Shown here in pieces: positions 1 through 12,200 of a DNA stretch of 64,000 nucleotides. Source of the stretch: Gonium pectorale (lineage: Eukaryota; Chlorophyta; Chlorophyceae; Chlamydomonadales; Volvocaceae); NCBI GenBank assembly GCA_001584585.1, contig LSYV01000018.1:505064-569063 (forward strand), given 5' to 3'. Each line of letters starts with the position of its first letter. Positions within the stretch are counted from its first letter, which is position 1. The translations under genes and the position numbers were made by a program. The notes below the pieces were generated by a model. That model was not told the origin of the DNA. It searched no databases and saw only the letters and a list, made by a program, of their open reading frames with translations.

Positions 1-1408
1 CGCCGTCGGGCGGCGCCGCAGCCAGCGCGGGCATCGGGCGGCCGGGGCTAACGGCGCTCAAGGAGTGCGAGGTGCGGGAACGTTTGCTCGGGCTGGGTAC
101 AGGCGCGGAAGGGCCTTGCTTGGGAGGCGCACCTCGCTCGACCATGGTCGGGCCGTTCCTGCGGGTCAAGCAAGCACCGCAGCGCCGAACACCCCCGCTC
201 AACTCCTCACGGCCTGCTGTCGCCCCGCGCACGGTGGTCCATTGCCTGTCACCCACCCATGCCGTCCCTCAGCCATCAAGATATAGAACGCTTGACAGCC
301 GTTAGCCAAAGCCCGAGCCCAAACCAACGAACGATGCTGCCTCGCTCCCTGGACCCGCAGGACCAGCTGTCCTCCTGCACGGGCCTGTTCGTGGACGACC
401 AGCTGGGGGTGCACTTCCGCGACCTCACCGACTGGGTGCGCAAGGCGGAGCAGGCGGCCAAGCGGGCGGCCACCCCCGAGGGCCACCACATACCCGGCTT
501 CGCGCCGCAGCAGGCGGCGCCCATCCTGCGGGACTTTGCGGCGCGGTGCGTTGCCGTCTGGCGTGGGGACGAGGGCAGAGGCTGGGACGGCGGCAGGGGT
601 GGGAGGCTTGACCTGCCGGTGGCGGTTGCTACGGGGCCGGTGTGCCATGGGGCTGGCGAGGGGACGTGCAGGCCGCTGAAGCACTGAGGGCGGCCGGGCA
701 GGGCAGCTTGCTTCCCTCCGCCCGTGCGGGAGGCAGCTGAGCTTCCTCTTCACCTCGTGTTTCATGACGTCTCCCACCGGCCTTTCCCCGGTTCTAACCC
801 CCGCCCATTCCCAACCTCCTTGTCCGCGCTGGTCTGCTCGACGGGACCAAAGGCCTTGTTTGTTTGCTCCTGGTCGTCGCGGATTTACTTTTACCGTAGC
901 ATAGCTGACGAGCCCACTTAGTTTCCTTGCCTCGTTCCCCCTGCCTCCTCTCCCCAGGTGGCAGAGCTCCATCGAGGCCATGGCCCGCGAGGTGGCGCTG
1001 CAGTTCGCGGAGACGGGCTGCGGGCGGGACGTGCTGCAGGCGTCCATGACCTCCCTGCTCAAGTACTACACCCGGTGAGTGCCTTTGGGTTGGCTGGGCA
1101 CTGGCGTCCCCGGTGGGAATCGTCCGTATTCGTATGCACACAACGCAGCATGGGCTGCGTGGGCCGCCGAACCGGCGGACGCTGGAAGCCCCCAACTTCC
1201 TTGGCTTGCGTGTTTTCGCCGGGTGGGGGACGGGTCGGCATGCATCCAGGTTTACCGGGTGATGCTGCCCTACAACGTCCTCGACCCCTTGAATCGCAGC
1301 TTCCTGGAGCTGCTCAAGCGGCAGGGCGCCGAGGGCCTGACGCTTGTCCGCGAGGCGGTCAACGTGCCGTCCATCATGTACGAGATCAAGAGGATCACCA
1401 AGGCCTGA
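1..1408 (+). CDS. VPS52: VPS52, GARP/EARP tethering complex subunit (3' end only)
   Basis: C-terminal part of Vps52, a subunit of the GARP/EARP complexes that tether endosome-derived vesicles at the trans-Golgi network. Exons read 1-71, 361-548, 958-1074 and 1300-1408 (stop TGA); the 5' part lies outside the window. The last exon uses the acceptor ending at 1299, because the CAG at 1247-1249 would break the frame, whereas 1300 joins YYTR directly to FLELLK. Diagnostic peptides match the Vps52 tail: WQSSIEAMAREVALQF, LLKYYTRFLELL and the C-terminal VPSIMYEIKR (compare plant SSIMYEIRK and animal HHLMVELKK, from knowledge of the family). The start of the visible region is Ala/Gly-rich, then LTALKECE and the helical DWVRKAEQ segment follow, as in the family. 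Donors are gtgcgg, gtgcgt and gtgagt. No TGTAA poly(A) motif was seen downstream. Confidence 0.87.
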
Positions 1409-2771
1409 GGAGCGGGCAGCCTGGGAGCGGGAGGATGTGCAAGCCACTGGTGTGGCCGTGTGCATCCTGGTGTGGCGGTTGTCAAGGACAGGGACGGTGT
1501 GGAACGTGCAAGTGAGATTCGTGGAGCGATGTGGCAACGCAGCAAGGCTTGCAGCGCCGGGCCTGAGGCCCGAGGAGCGGGTCATGTGGGCCAGAGAGGC
1601 TGGCTGGGGCCTCGGTCGGCGGCGGTGATGGCGAAAGAGTCCACTGCTGGGCGCGTCGGGCGGGATGCGCGGCGGCGTCCATGTCCTGGCGGCGTGTCCC
1701 CGTCCGTTAGGACAAATGCGCGGCGGCCGCGGGCCGGGGAGGAAAGGGGAGGGGCAGGTTCGCTAAGGCCCCACCCCACAGCCGTACAAGCCGCATAGGC
1801 AGCCTTTGGCGTGTTGGGGCCCCAGCCATGAACACCGTCCGCCAAGTGGGCACCCAGCGGGTAGCGCGGGAGATACGTTAAATGAACCGGCGCATTCGCG
1901 GCTCATCGGGTAGCAGCTGTGACCCTGCTAGAGACGTGAAACTGTCATGACGCGGCTCGAGGCCTGAGAGAGTGCTCACATCACGGGCCGGCCGGCCGGA
2001 GCACGCAGCTGCGCTCCCCCATCGTGCAGGGCATGTCGGGGTCACAGTTTCGCGTTTATAACCTTTCGAGTGCTTATGGTGACCGCCGGCGGATGCCTTT
2101 TGGCCGACTGGGCTTTCCGCAGTGGCTGGCCGCAGATGTGGGGGAGGAAGGGTGGACACATCAAAACGTCTCGGAACGGCGGCGAGGTCCAGCAGGTCGG
2201 GCCAGGTGGCGAGTGGCGAGGGAATGCTGCTCCTATGAGCTAAGCGGCGTGGTCCAATGCTGGCCCCGGGCTCAATCCACTAGGTAGACGTAGTACCTTG
2301 ACGCAAGCTCGCAAGTCATGCCGTGGCGGATAGGTCGTGCAAGAAAGAGCCCAGCACAACGCCGTATCAATCCGTGCCATGGCTGAACTTTGCGCGTAGC
2401 GGAGCGCGCGCCAGGAGATAGCCCCCAAAAACATGTATTCCCGCCGTACCATTTCGGGCTGCTGCCTCGTCGCCCTCTCTTCTATGCCTCCCACCTCGTC
2501 AGTTTCTGAGATGCCAGTGTGCCGGGGTGAATGGCACCCGTCGCGCTGCACCACCGTGTAGGGGGGCGGTGGGTCAGGAGATTAGGATCCGTCGGTTGGA
2601 TCGGCCGGTTGCCAGTTGGTATCAAAGGTGCGGACCTCTACCTACGGTCGTCAAGTGCTGCCATGTCAGGGATGTCTCCGGGACAGAGCGATGTTGGGCG
2701 AGGACTAAGAAGTCAAGTACGGTAGTCGGGACCAGTAAGCCGCGATATCAACGGATAAACTGCTGGCAGGG
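1409..2771. other. Spacer between VPS52 and the SET-domain gene
   Basis: About 1.36 kb holding the VPS52 3' UTR, which must lie in its left part, and the promoter/5' UTR of the next gene. Open frames here are short and show no recognisable protein. I see no RNA gene or clear repeat. Confidence 0.5.
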
Positions 2772-5700
2772 ATGGCACCTATAAGCCTTCGACATAGTGT
2801 ACGTGCCCAATGCTGCGTACAAAGCCGGCGCCGCACCGTGTGTGCCATCGCGGCGGTGCACACGACTGCCCACATCAACGCCTCAGAGCCGGCCCCAGAT
2901 CTTGAGGCGGTGCAGCTAAGATGCTTGATCCAAGTAAGAGCTATCCCTTCCGGCAAGCTGGGCGTGTTGGATCCCGCGCCATGCATACAGCCCCACTTCC
3001 ATCCCTCCGTTCGCCCACGACCCGCGCAGGCCCGCATTGGTCACGGCGAGCGAGGCCGGGGCCTCTTTTTCCAGCCCGCTCCTCCGGAGGCTATTCTTGT
3101 CGCGCCTCCCGAGTCCGCCGCCGCGGCCCCGTCTTTGGGACCGCCGCCCGTGCCGCTGCTGCGCGTGCCGCTGCACGAGGGCCTGGCGGTGGCCGTCGGT
3201 GGAGGGCAGGAGGAGTTGCAACAGAAGCTCTTGGACGAGTGGCAGGTCTGGCCTGTACCTCGGGCGGGGGTGCTGGGTTGCTAGGTGCTAGGCTGCAAGG
3301 CTTCCATGGAAGGTACTTCCACGACTCCGCGCGCCAGCACAGTCGACGAGTCCTCCCTACCCGCCGCCTGCGCCGCCACAGGACCATCACAGAGAGACGC
3401 TGCCGGCTCCCCTCCTGCGGCTCCTCTCCGACGTAAGCCAGCCGCCCGCGCTCCGGTGGGTGCTCCAGGGTCGGTCGGACTCATGGGCTGGGAAACGGGA
3501 AACGTAATGCACTCCAGCGCCGCAACGACCGGAGCGACATGGGCCCCTGTTCCCCTTGCGAGGGACCTCGCCGAAACTAAGGACTCTCGTATCCAGAACT
3601 CTCTGCCTTAACCTGACACCCAGAACCTGCCGCATCTCCTCATCTGTCAATCAACTGCTCTTAACGGCTCTGAGGTCCACGGCCGTATATGGCGCTTGTC
3701 CTGTGCCAAACCTGCGGTCCTGCAGGCTGGCTGCCTGGCTCCTCTGGGCCGCTCGCGGGGCCCATCCACACCACCCCGACGTGACACCTCAACAGCCTTC
3801 AAGCCACGGGCCCGCAGTCGCGGCGCCCCTGCCTCCGAGTGGGCGAGCCCCGCCCGGGCCCTTGGCCGCCTATGCGGGGCGGGTGATGCCGTCGCCGCAC
3901 ACGGCCGCCTCCTGCCTGCGCCTGCCCCCCGGGGAGATGGCGGCGCTACTGCCGCCGGACGCGCGAGCCGCGCTGGAGGGCATGCAGCGACAGGTTGGTA
4001 CGGCACACACGGCACGCGTACTGTCTCGTACACTGTATGTCGCAATCAGCATCAGCTGCACGCGTCGCCGGGCCGGGGTTGAGATCAGACGGTAAGGCCA
4101 GCGCAACGTGTTCTTGAAATTGTTCTTGCAAGAAGTACAGGGTGCATTACAAGTTTCCGTTTCCCGACGTTCCACGACTTGATGCACCGAGTTGTCCTTG
4201 CCATGTAGACCACAGCATGTTCCTGCCGCAGCCCGATCCTGGAACCTACCCTGGACGCTGCTGTCCGTTCGGTCAGGTGTACTCGTACTGCGTGGAGCTG
4301 CGGCGTCGTGGTTTGGCGGACGGCTGCGACGAAGCCACCCTCTGGTGGGCCTTTGACATCGGTGGGTGCCCTTTGGCAGCTTGTGGCCGTTGCGGGGCCT
4401 CAGCGCCGCCGCCACCACCACCACCACCACCCTGTTACCACCAGCCCATGGGTCCGTTTAGTTCCCTCTGGTTTCAGCAGACTGCGGCGCATGTTTAAGG
4501 GAACGCCTGACGACGTCGCCGCAACAGCATTTACAGCACTCTGTGCATTCCGACGGGACTGCCGGCCTATCCCATTCCGCCATTTCCCGCTAACTCGCCC
4601 GCCTCTGCCCCGACAGTCACCTCCCGTGCCTTCTCCGTCGCCGTGTCGCCCTCTCCCACCACCGCCACCACTGCCTCTGGTCCGGCGACGCTGGCGCTGC
4701 TGCTGCCCTGGGCTGACCTGGTAAACCACAGCGCCAGCCCCAACGCCGCCTTTCGGGTAGACCTGCAGGCGCGGGAGTTTGTCGTGGCCCAACGGCTGCC
4801 GTACGCGTGGAGCGCTCCGAAACCGGGTGCTGAGATCTGCATTAGCTACGGGAGCGACCTTGACAGCGTACGGCTGCTGCTCAAGTACGGATTCTGTACG
4901 GCGGGGAACCCGAACGACCGGCTGAAGCTGCCGCCCGGGGCAGCGGCAGTGTTGCGGCGGCTGAGCGCAAGGGCGCTGTGCAGGTGGGTGCAGAGCGCTA
5001 AGCTGCCCATCCTCGAGACCCAGGCCTCGAGGCGCTCTTACCCCTGTGCCCGCCTTTTTTCCATGCTGCCTACCTGTACCGTTGCCAGCGCTGCGGAAAC
5101 GCTCGCGGACCAGCTGGCGGCGGAGGCCAAGGCAGCGGCGGAGGCGGAGACGGAGGCGAAGACTGCAGCGGCTGGGGCAGAGACCAGAGCCAAGGGCGGC
5201 CGCACGTCAGGGCGGCCGCACACGCAGGAAGGGAGCAGCGGCGGGCGAAGCGTTATCGCCGCCTCTGCGAGCTGTCCCGAGGCGCAGCGGAGGCGGGTCT
5301 TCGCGGCGCTGGCCACCTTGCTGGAGGCGGCCGCCGCACACCCTGACGCCGCTCTCGGCGCGGAAGGTACGACACCCGTACGGCGTGTGCACTGGTGCTG
5401 CGCCTGCGCACCCGGGCACGCTGGCACCCGCGGCCGGCTCGCTGCAGGCACACAGGCGCGGCGAGCACACGATATCGTATGCCAGCCCTCCCCTGTCACA
5501 ACCTGTGTTGTTTGCTGCTGTATGTCACACGGTATCGTACTCCTGCCATGCCAGCTGTGACCCGTGTTGGCTGCACCCCTTCCTCTGCACTGCTCCTGTC
5601 GTCCGCACCACACGTTGCATGCCTTACCCGTTTGTGCCCTGCCCCCCCTGCGCCCACCACAGACGCATGGTCACACAGCGCCCGTCCCGTCAGCGACGTG

Positions 5701-6000
5701 AAGGAGCTTCTCTCGTGGGCGGAGAGCGCAGCTGCGCAGCCAACACCCTCGGCCGGGGGTGACCGAGCGGAATGCGAAATGGGCCACGGGACACGGAAAG
5801 CAGCGGCTGAGGCGGAGGAGGACGCCCGCAGTGTTGGAAGCGTGCTCTCGGGCGGAGATTTTCTGTCGCCGTCGGCAGCCGCGGCCGGTGTTTGGTTACA
5901 GGGGAACCGCTCGCTTCGGGCGATGATGACCGTGCTGAACGAGGAGCGGGCCCTTATGGCGGGGTGCCTAGCCGCGCTGCTCAGGAGCGGCCTGTCGTAA
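2772..6000 (+). CDS. SET-domain lysine methyltransferase, Rubisco-LSMT/SETD type, probably plastid-targeted
   Basis: Predicted S-adenosylmethionine-dependent protein-lysine methyltransferase of 595 aa. Exons 2772-2933, 3030-3245, 3382-3455, 3726-3993, 4277-4361, 4617-4983, 5089-5366 and 5663-6000 keep phase throughout. Residues 1-54 are rich in Arg, Ala and Ser with few acidic residues at first, consistent with a transit peptide. The SET core begins with GERGRGLFF (about residue 60). It continues with VTSRAF (269-274), DLVNHS (residues 302-307, the conserved NHS), PNAAF, GAEICISYG (about 339-347) and LLKYGF, followed by NPNDRL, as in LSMT-like SET proteins. Beyond residue 391 comes an Ala/Glu-rich helical region and a C-terminal helical part ending LAALLRSGLS; this could replace the substrate-binding domain. 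Exon 3 ends at the gtgggt donor at 3456; the earlier gtaagc at 3433 gives the wrong phase. The substrate cannot be told: Rubisco, other plastid proteins and cytosolic targets are all possible. Confidence 0.86.
4408..4434. repeat. (CCA)n simple repeat in an intron
   Basis: A short run of CCA/CAC triplets lies in the intron between the fifth and sixth exons of the SET-domain gene. It is not coding in the chosen model. Confidence 0.7.
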
Positions 6001-6689
6001 ACTGCGGTACCGGTAACATGTTTCATAACGGAGCGGTCGTATACAATGTGTAGCTGTATGTGTTGTGTATGGGTGTGGTTTGGGGACTGTGAGTGGGTGC
6101 AGGGCGGCGTGCTAGGGCGGCAGGTGGGTGATCCGAGACTGCTTTTTGGGGCCTCTCGTGTCGCTCGTGTCCACAATGCGGTGCTAGCCATCGCCAAAGA
6201 CCCTGAGGTGTTAGGCCGCCACTGTCCCCAACCGGCTCCGTCAAGCTGCATGGGAGGTAGCGGCGCTCTACATGGCCGGCTGTACGCTGGCCGCTTTAGC
6301 ATTGCAAACCTTGGAGCGCGCGCTATTGTGCACTTGTATGCGATTACACCGGTCGGCCGCTGGGGGGTGAACACGCACGGCCGATGGGGGTAACTACTGG
6401 GTGCCTGGGCGTAAGCTCCTGGGTGCCCCGCAATGCTACGAGCTACCTCCTGTTGCGCCGAGCAGGGTAACGGGTAAGGTGCTAAGGAGCTATGCTACCT
6501 ACCGTTGGAAAAAGCGAACTGTCGTAATTCGTCCTGATTCGGCTTTTCCGTGCCGCTTCAAAGCAAGCTCGGAGGCCACTATTTCCAAGTGCTCACCAAC
6601 ACTAACATAAAGCCCAAAGCAGCCTCGAGTCGAAGGAGCGCGCCGTGACGCGTTGACCCCTCAGTTCAGCTCTCAACTTTTCGGAAGCT
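6001..6689. other. Spacer: SET-gene 3' UTR and promoter of the next gene
   Basis: 690 bp between the SET-gene stop and the next ATG, both genes on the plus strand. No TGTAA motif, RNA gene or coding exon is apparent. Confidence 0.5.
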
Positions 6690-7923
6690 ATGGCAACCGT
6701 CAGTCCGATCAGCCCGTGAGTTTCGGACTCGCATGGCGCCCGCTGTCTCGTTGCAGGTTGTGGGTTCGGGCCGCGGCTGAAGTGCGTTTGGCTGTATCGC
6801 AGGAAGGGCTCCGAGACATACGCGGACATTAAGTCTAAGAACTATGCATCAAAAGTAAGCGTGAATGGGGTAGCCAGCCATTCCCTCTGGGGGAGTGGAA
6901 CCCGAGGACCTGAGCCCGCGGCATGCAAGACCTCACACTTGCGGATGCCCCGCAGGCCAAGAACCTCATCTATGGGGGCGACGAGACGCCCGACGCTCCG
7001 CAGAACATAGGCAAGAAGAGTAAGTGGTGAAGAGGATGGGGACGGACACTGCTTGATCGCCCGGCTCCATGACTCAAACCCCTCTACACCCCAGTTCCAG
7101 CAGGTGGGGTCATGGCTTAACTGTGCTACCCTTTCACTCTCGCGAAGGCGTGCCCCACAAGGGGTCTGGCGCGGCTGCGCCCTTCGCAACGTACGCGGCT
7201 GAGGAGGCAAGCAGCGGTGGCAAGGAGTTTCAGTTAAAGCCCAAGACAAAGGACGGTGCCGGCAAGGTATGCATACCTGGGGGCATGATTGGTCTGGGAT
7301 GTCTGTACGATGCACGTGCGGACTGCCGACGCATGTGGTTCTACACCCGTTTCCACGCCCGTAGATGCACGGGCATCCGTCGAGTTGGCCGAATTCATGC
7401 CCTTGTCTTGTGGAAACGCTGCTCGCCCTCCTTGGCCGCCACCTGTGCACTCGTCACATGCTCCTCTTACTCTTCACCTTATCTGTACGATTGTGCAGCC
7501 TACCGGCGCGACGTTCGATTCCGACGTCTACCGGCAGCAGATTGCCTCGAACTACGCCAACATGCAGGTACGGCGTAACACTGCGAGGTTTGGTTCTGAG
7601 GCTTGCCCCGGTGGCTGCACCGGGAAGTTGTGCGTGTCTTTTCGGTCTGTCTCATGCGGCGCCGTTCATAGGATGAAGGGGAATGCAAAGGTATATAAAA
7701 GGCATATAAAGGTGGGTATCAAGTAAGCTCGGAGGTAGGCGCTCTGCCGCCAGCTCGGAGGGGCACATGTGATTTGAGTATGTGAATATGGTAGCTGCCC
7801 AGCGGCTTGAGCCGTATGTGCACGTCGTTTTCGCATTTCCCAGACACGAAAAAACTCAAACTGGCCTTTGCCGTGCAGGCCAGCAAGGCACGCAACTACG
7901 GCGGGAATGGCGTCTTCAACTAA
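6690..7923 (+). CDS. Small unidentified protein (124 aa) with a duplicated ASKA[K/R]N..YGG motif
   Basis: Six short exons join in phase: 6690-6715, 6803-6854, 6956-7019, 7148-7266, 7499-7567 and 7879-7923. Donors are gtgagt, gtaagc, gtaagt, gtatgc and gtacgg. The protein starts MATVSPISPKGSETYADIK. It is hydrophilic, basic and Gly/Ala/Lys-rich, with no signal peptide or membrane segment. A motif occurs twice, as ASKAKNLIYGG near residue 24 and ASKARNYGG near the C terminus, which ends in GVFN. Regular splice sites and an uninterrupted frame across five introns argue that the gene is real. I do not recognise the family. A faint likeness to short Gly-Gly motifs of microtubule-associated SPIRAL1/Jupiter proteins is only a hint; a ciliary or microtubule protein is one possibility. 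Confidence 0.7.
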
Positions 7924-8481
7924 GCATGGCTCGAGATTCACACGACAACATTGACACGAAAACAGCGATTTAGGACCTCATTCGACGCATTGTTAGGGGT
8001 GCACCTGGGCCTTGAAGAGGTGCACCGTGATACCGGATGGTACGTCGTGACGTGCTGAGCATCCGTAAACGATGCGACCCAGTACGCTGTTATCTCCCGT
8101 GCGCAATGGTTGTGGGTTCCGTTTATCTGTACGACTAGGAGCTGTCAATAAGCTATCACGTGTGGCCTGCAATGATTTGCGTTTGCAGGTGCCAATCCTA
8201 TGCCTTTTGTTGAGGATATTCGTTCGCATCAGCATTGCTTGGTTAACCACTACGTCTGATGCGTGCAGGGTGTTTGGTGCGGCGGGGCACTGCACGCGTG
8301 TCGCGCTTAGCGTACATGTTGACTCTGACCTTGTACAGTGACGGCATTAGTGTGCGTAGGAGTGGTGGGTGCGTTCCGACGTTTGCTCCTGGAGACAGGA
8401 GTGGAAGGGGCTCGTGAAGTCCCCAAGATCGGCCGGTCGATGAAGCTGTATGCAGAGCACGGGGCCTTTTGCTCCATGGAA

Positions 8482-8486
8482 TGTAA
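8482..8486 (+). terminator. Possible poly(A) signal TGTAA of the small gene
   Basis: TGTAA, the usual volvocalean polyadenylation motif, lies about 560 nt after the small gene's stop on the same strand. The distance is plausible for algal 3' UTRs, but a 5-mer is weak evidence alone. Confidence 0.35.
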
Positions 8487-9096
8487 CGTGGTGACTAAGC
8501 CCCAATGCTCCAGACACACATGGGGTCTCACGCCAGTGACTGCCAGCGAGCCGGCCGCGCCCACCCTGCCCAGCCATGCAGAGGCACATGGCCCAACGCT
8601 TATGCGTTGAAGGGTCTTCAGACAGCACGTACGGCCTTCCAGTGCCCCACCAGCCAAGGCATAGGCTTCGCACGCACCCGGTAAGGGCCGCATCGCCTGT
8701 GTTCCACAGCCACCATCCACAATAAATCAGCAGCAGAAGCGACGGACTTCACGTGACCTGGTACACTTCGTTTTATGCTCAGTCAGCGTGTCATGTACAT
8801 ACTCATACAGTGCAGAGAATATGTATCGACGTGAGGGTCCATCCCTTGGGCGATTTGTGGACCTATAGGCCGCCCTCCGACAGGCTGCGCCCGTACCCCG
8901 CGCTTCACACGTGACCGGTCCACATTACTGTATTACTGTTCAACAAAATGGCCCCCAGCGGCCGCCAAGCGCCGGATCAGTCTAACACACACATTGCTTC
9001 CAAATCTTCCGAGGCATAGGTAGCATAAACCAAAATCATCAGGGGCGGAGAACTAGTTGTCAAGCCCCACTGCAATGCTCCTCCAAAATGATGTGG

Positions 9097-9101
9097 TTAC
9101 A
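9097..9101 (-). terminator. Probable poly(A) signal TGTAA of the O-acetylserine (thiol)lyase gene
   Basis: TGTAA on the minus strand, about 130 nt beyond the lyase stop codon. Strand, spacing and motif all fit an algal poly(A) site. Confidence 0.55.
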
Positions 9102-9228
9102 GGCTGGCTCAAAAAGCAAGCCCTTGGTGGCCAAAACTCCACGCTGTCCCCGTCTATCTTGGCGCCGCAACTTACACCCCTTGGCATCCCACCCCAAAGG
9201 GCAATGGCTCGCCCCCGCTGCTCGACCC

Positions 9229-12200
9229 TCACAGCCGCGGCTCCCGCGTGGCTGGCCGCTCCGCGCCCGACGCCATCCGCCAGCTGTCGGGCATGGTCTC
9301 CTCCTCCTCCGCGTCGGTCGACCAGAGCGAGTTGAACAGCACTGCGGGCCGGACCGGATCAGAGTTCGGGGCGAATTGGTTAGGGCCGGCTCGTGGCACA
9401 AGCGCACAACACGGAGGACTCTGGCGCCAAAGGGATTGCATGCACCTCGGGTTCACATGGACCTTCCACTGCACCGTACATCCCGGCCCTGAGCAACTGA
9501 TCACAGCTTGGCCTGCACTGCCCCTCAAACGCCAAGGGAACCTTCGGCGCGGCTGTTGGCTGGAAGGTTGAGCCACCGCTTGCGACACCACGGGCATTCA
9601 CGGCCCGGACATGGCCAGCAACCACTTGCGCCCAGCGTACGGACCAGCGGAGGACAAAGGCGACGTCCCGTGCCGCAAATGGCGCAACGCCACTCCAGCC
9701 CGGCCCGCGCCCCCCACCTGTCGAGAGGTAGCGCTCGCCGAAGCTGGGCAGCACCGTCACGATGAGCTTGTCCCGGTTCTCCACCCGCCGGGCCAGCCGC
9801 ACCGCGGCGGACACGGCGGCGCCTGGTTGCAGGTGGGACAGGAGACCAAGGGCGTTGGGGAACAGGACGCCACAGGGTCGGACACAACCAGTAACACAAT
9901 GTCGTGGGGGCCGCTTATGAGGCGGCGGTCTGGAAGATGGCGGAAGGATTGCGACACACCGAGGAGCCATGCGCGGCGCAGTAATTTAAACTGCCGATTT
10001 TCGCAACGTTGTGAACGGCGTGCATGGGCAGGAACCTTGAGGGAAGCCCCACCGCTGACAATGACAGGGAAGGCCTCGCGACGTGCCGGGCTGGGTTTTA
10101 CTCGCAAAGCTATCTGACGCTGCGGGCTACGCAACTCACGACACCTCCCCGCCCCTGCCCGCGGTGGCCTGGCCGGCCGTCCAGGACTGACTGTGCGCGC
10201 GACACAGCGCACGCCCAGTCGCGGGTCGACGCGTGGGCAGACCCCGCGCAACCCACCTGACGAGATGCCGCAGAGGAGGCCCTCCTCCACCGCCAACCGC
10301 CGCGCCATCTCGATCGCCTCGTTGCTGCTGACCTTGACCACCTGGCCAGTTGATGAGGGGTTTGTGAAGACGTCGCATAATGACCCAATGCGGGTTGCGT
10401 TGGCAGTATGTGCACAGGGCGACACGACCCGTGTGTGGTAGAGCATGCGTTACCCTTGTCATCAAACCCTCGAAAACTCAACCCAGCTCCATCTGTGGAC
10501 ACGTGGGCAGACATCGGTTGCAACTGGGGCCCCGCCTCCCGTGCTTGACCCCATGAGGTACTCTCAAGACCCATGGGTCAGAGCCTCGTCGAGAATCTCC
10601 TTTCACAGGCCGGTAAGCACCAAGCCGGCCCCGTGTGCCCGACCCGACCGTCCAACCGCTCGCCCATCAAAACCCACTCGGGCTCGTCCCTCTGTTCCCC
10701 CCGCCAGACCGCCGCCCCGTTCGTGCGCCCACCTCGTCCAGCAACTCGGTCTGCAGGTTGGCCGGCACAAAGCCCGCCCCAATGCCCTGGATCTGGTGAT
10801 ACCCGGGCGACCCGCCGCTCAGCACGGGCGACTCCGCGGGCTCCACCGCCACCAGCTGCACGCCCGGCTTCCTCTCGCGCAGGTAGCGACCCACGCCTGC
10901 GGGGCAGTTGGAACTCAGCGGTTGGAAGTTGACAATTGGAGCCGGCAGTTGGAAGCCGGCGCTTGGAAGTTGGCAGGCTCTAACGCTCGTGTGCTGATAC
11001 GCACCGCACTGCCCAGGTCATGCACTGATTCATACCAAACAACGAACCCGTGCGGCCCCACGGTACCAGGGACATGGCGTCGCAACCTGGCGCAGTGTCA
11101 AGCGCTAGCCGGCCGCGCCCAACCGTCGTCCCGACCAGGCCGCCCACCCGCGGGGCACGTACCCGTGATGGTCCCTCCGGTGCCCACTCCGGCCACGAAC
11201 AGGTCCACGTGCCCCGCCGTGTCCCGCCAGATCTCCGGCCCCGTGCTGCGGTAGTGCGCCTCCGGGTTTGCGGCGTTGTTGAATTGCTGCGGGCGAGAGG
11301 GGTGGGGTCGGACGACGGGGGTGAAAACCAGGAAGGGGTGGCACATGATGAACGCCTCGAGGGCGTAACGGAGGGGAGGAGAGAGCCAACCGCATGGGGG
11401 AAACGCGGGTCGCGCTGTGCATCCTCTCCGCGGCTCAACATCGAAATAAATCCAAAGCACCATTTGACCCCACTCCCTCACACCCGCATCCCTTACCCGC
11501 CCATCGCTCCGCATCATACGTATCCTCGTGCGTAGGGTTGGCACATAGGCTTAGATGAGAACAATAATGTAGAATTTTATAATGTAGATTCTAATGTATA
11601 ACGTAGACGAAATTTTCAGGGCGCATACCGTACGGCAGTGTGCTGGAACGTGATTTTACGGCCTTATGAGCCCGAAAAGGCGTCATGCTACCAGCCAATG
11701 CTGGTAGGAGTTGAATAACCCGGGGAACACGGTCAATGGGAGGGTCATTCGATCAAACACGTGTCAAGTCGGCTCATGCCCGTGCGTGCTGGGCGCCCCC
11801 AACCCGTCACATGGTGCCAAAACTCAAACTTTGGAAAGGTGCAAGATATGGCACGGGCACACCTTATGCAAAAATTTCAGGTTCATCTGACCCCTGGTGG
11901 CGAAGATCCGAAAACTCGGATACGTCCTAGTATAGCTAGAAAGCGTAGAAAGCTTACAATTTTACGTATATGTATACTATACGACTCCTCGTTATAAGTT
12001 TTGGGCCAACCCTACTCGTGCGCCATGCCTGTCCGCTGGCTAGCTCCGTGCGCTTTCTCTGTTGCTACGCGACCCTCCGCCCGCTCCGTAACGTCTACAC
12101 CTTCTGCACCCTCGTCATGTCAACGGCTCAACTGCCTGGTCCCGCAACATCAGTACATATCCCAGACGCCAATGGCCTGGACAGCGTTGCCCCAACACAC

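Larger units (their letters stand above)
7924..9228. other. Convergent spacer holding two 3' UTRs
   Basis: About 1.3 kb between the stops of the small plus-strand gene and the minus-strand O-acetylserine lyase. It carries a TGTAA motif on each strand (noted separately) and no convincing coding exon. Confidence 0.55.

Noticed and set aside
199..1062. 287-codon minus-strand ORF at the left edge
   Set aside because: It overlaps the VPS52 exons on the opposite strand, is Arg/Pro-rich and shows no domain: a shadow frame.
1075..1299. Apparent one-base frameshift at the last VPS52 intron
   Set aside because: It arises only if the CAG at 1247-1249 is used. The acceptor ending at 1299 restores phase and gives the family's expected C terminus.
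3433..3725. Apparent phase break between the third and fourth exons of the SET-domain gene
   Set aside because: Extending the exon to the gtgggt donor at 3456 gives a perfect phase and the peptide PPALRLAAWLL.
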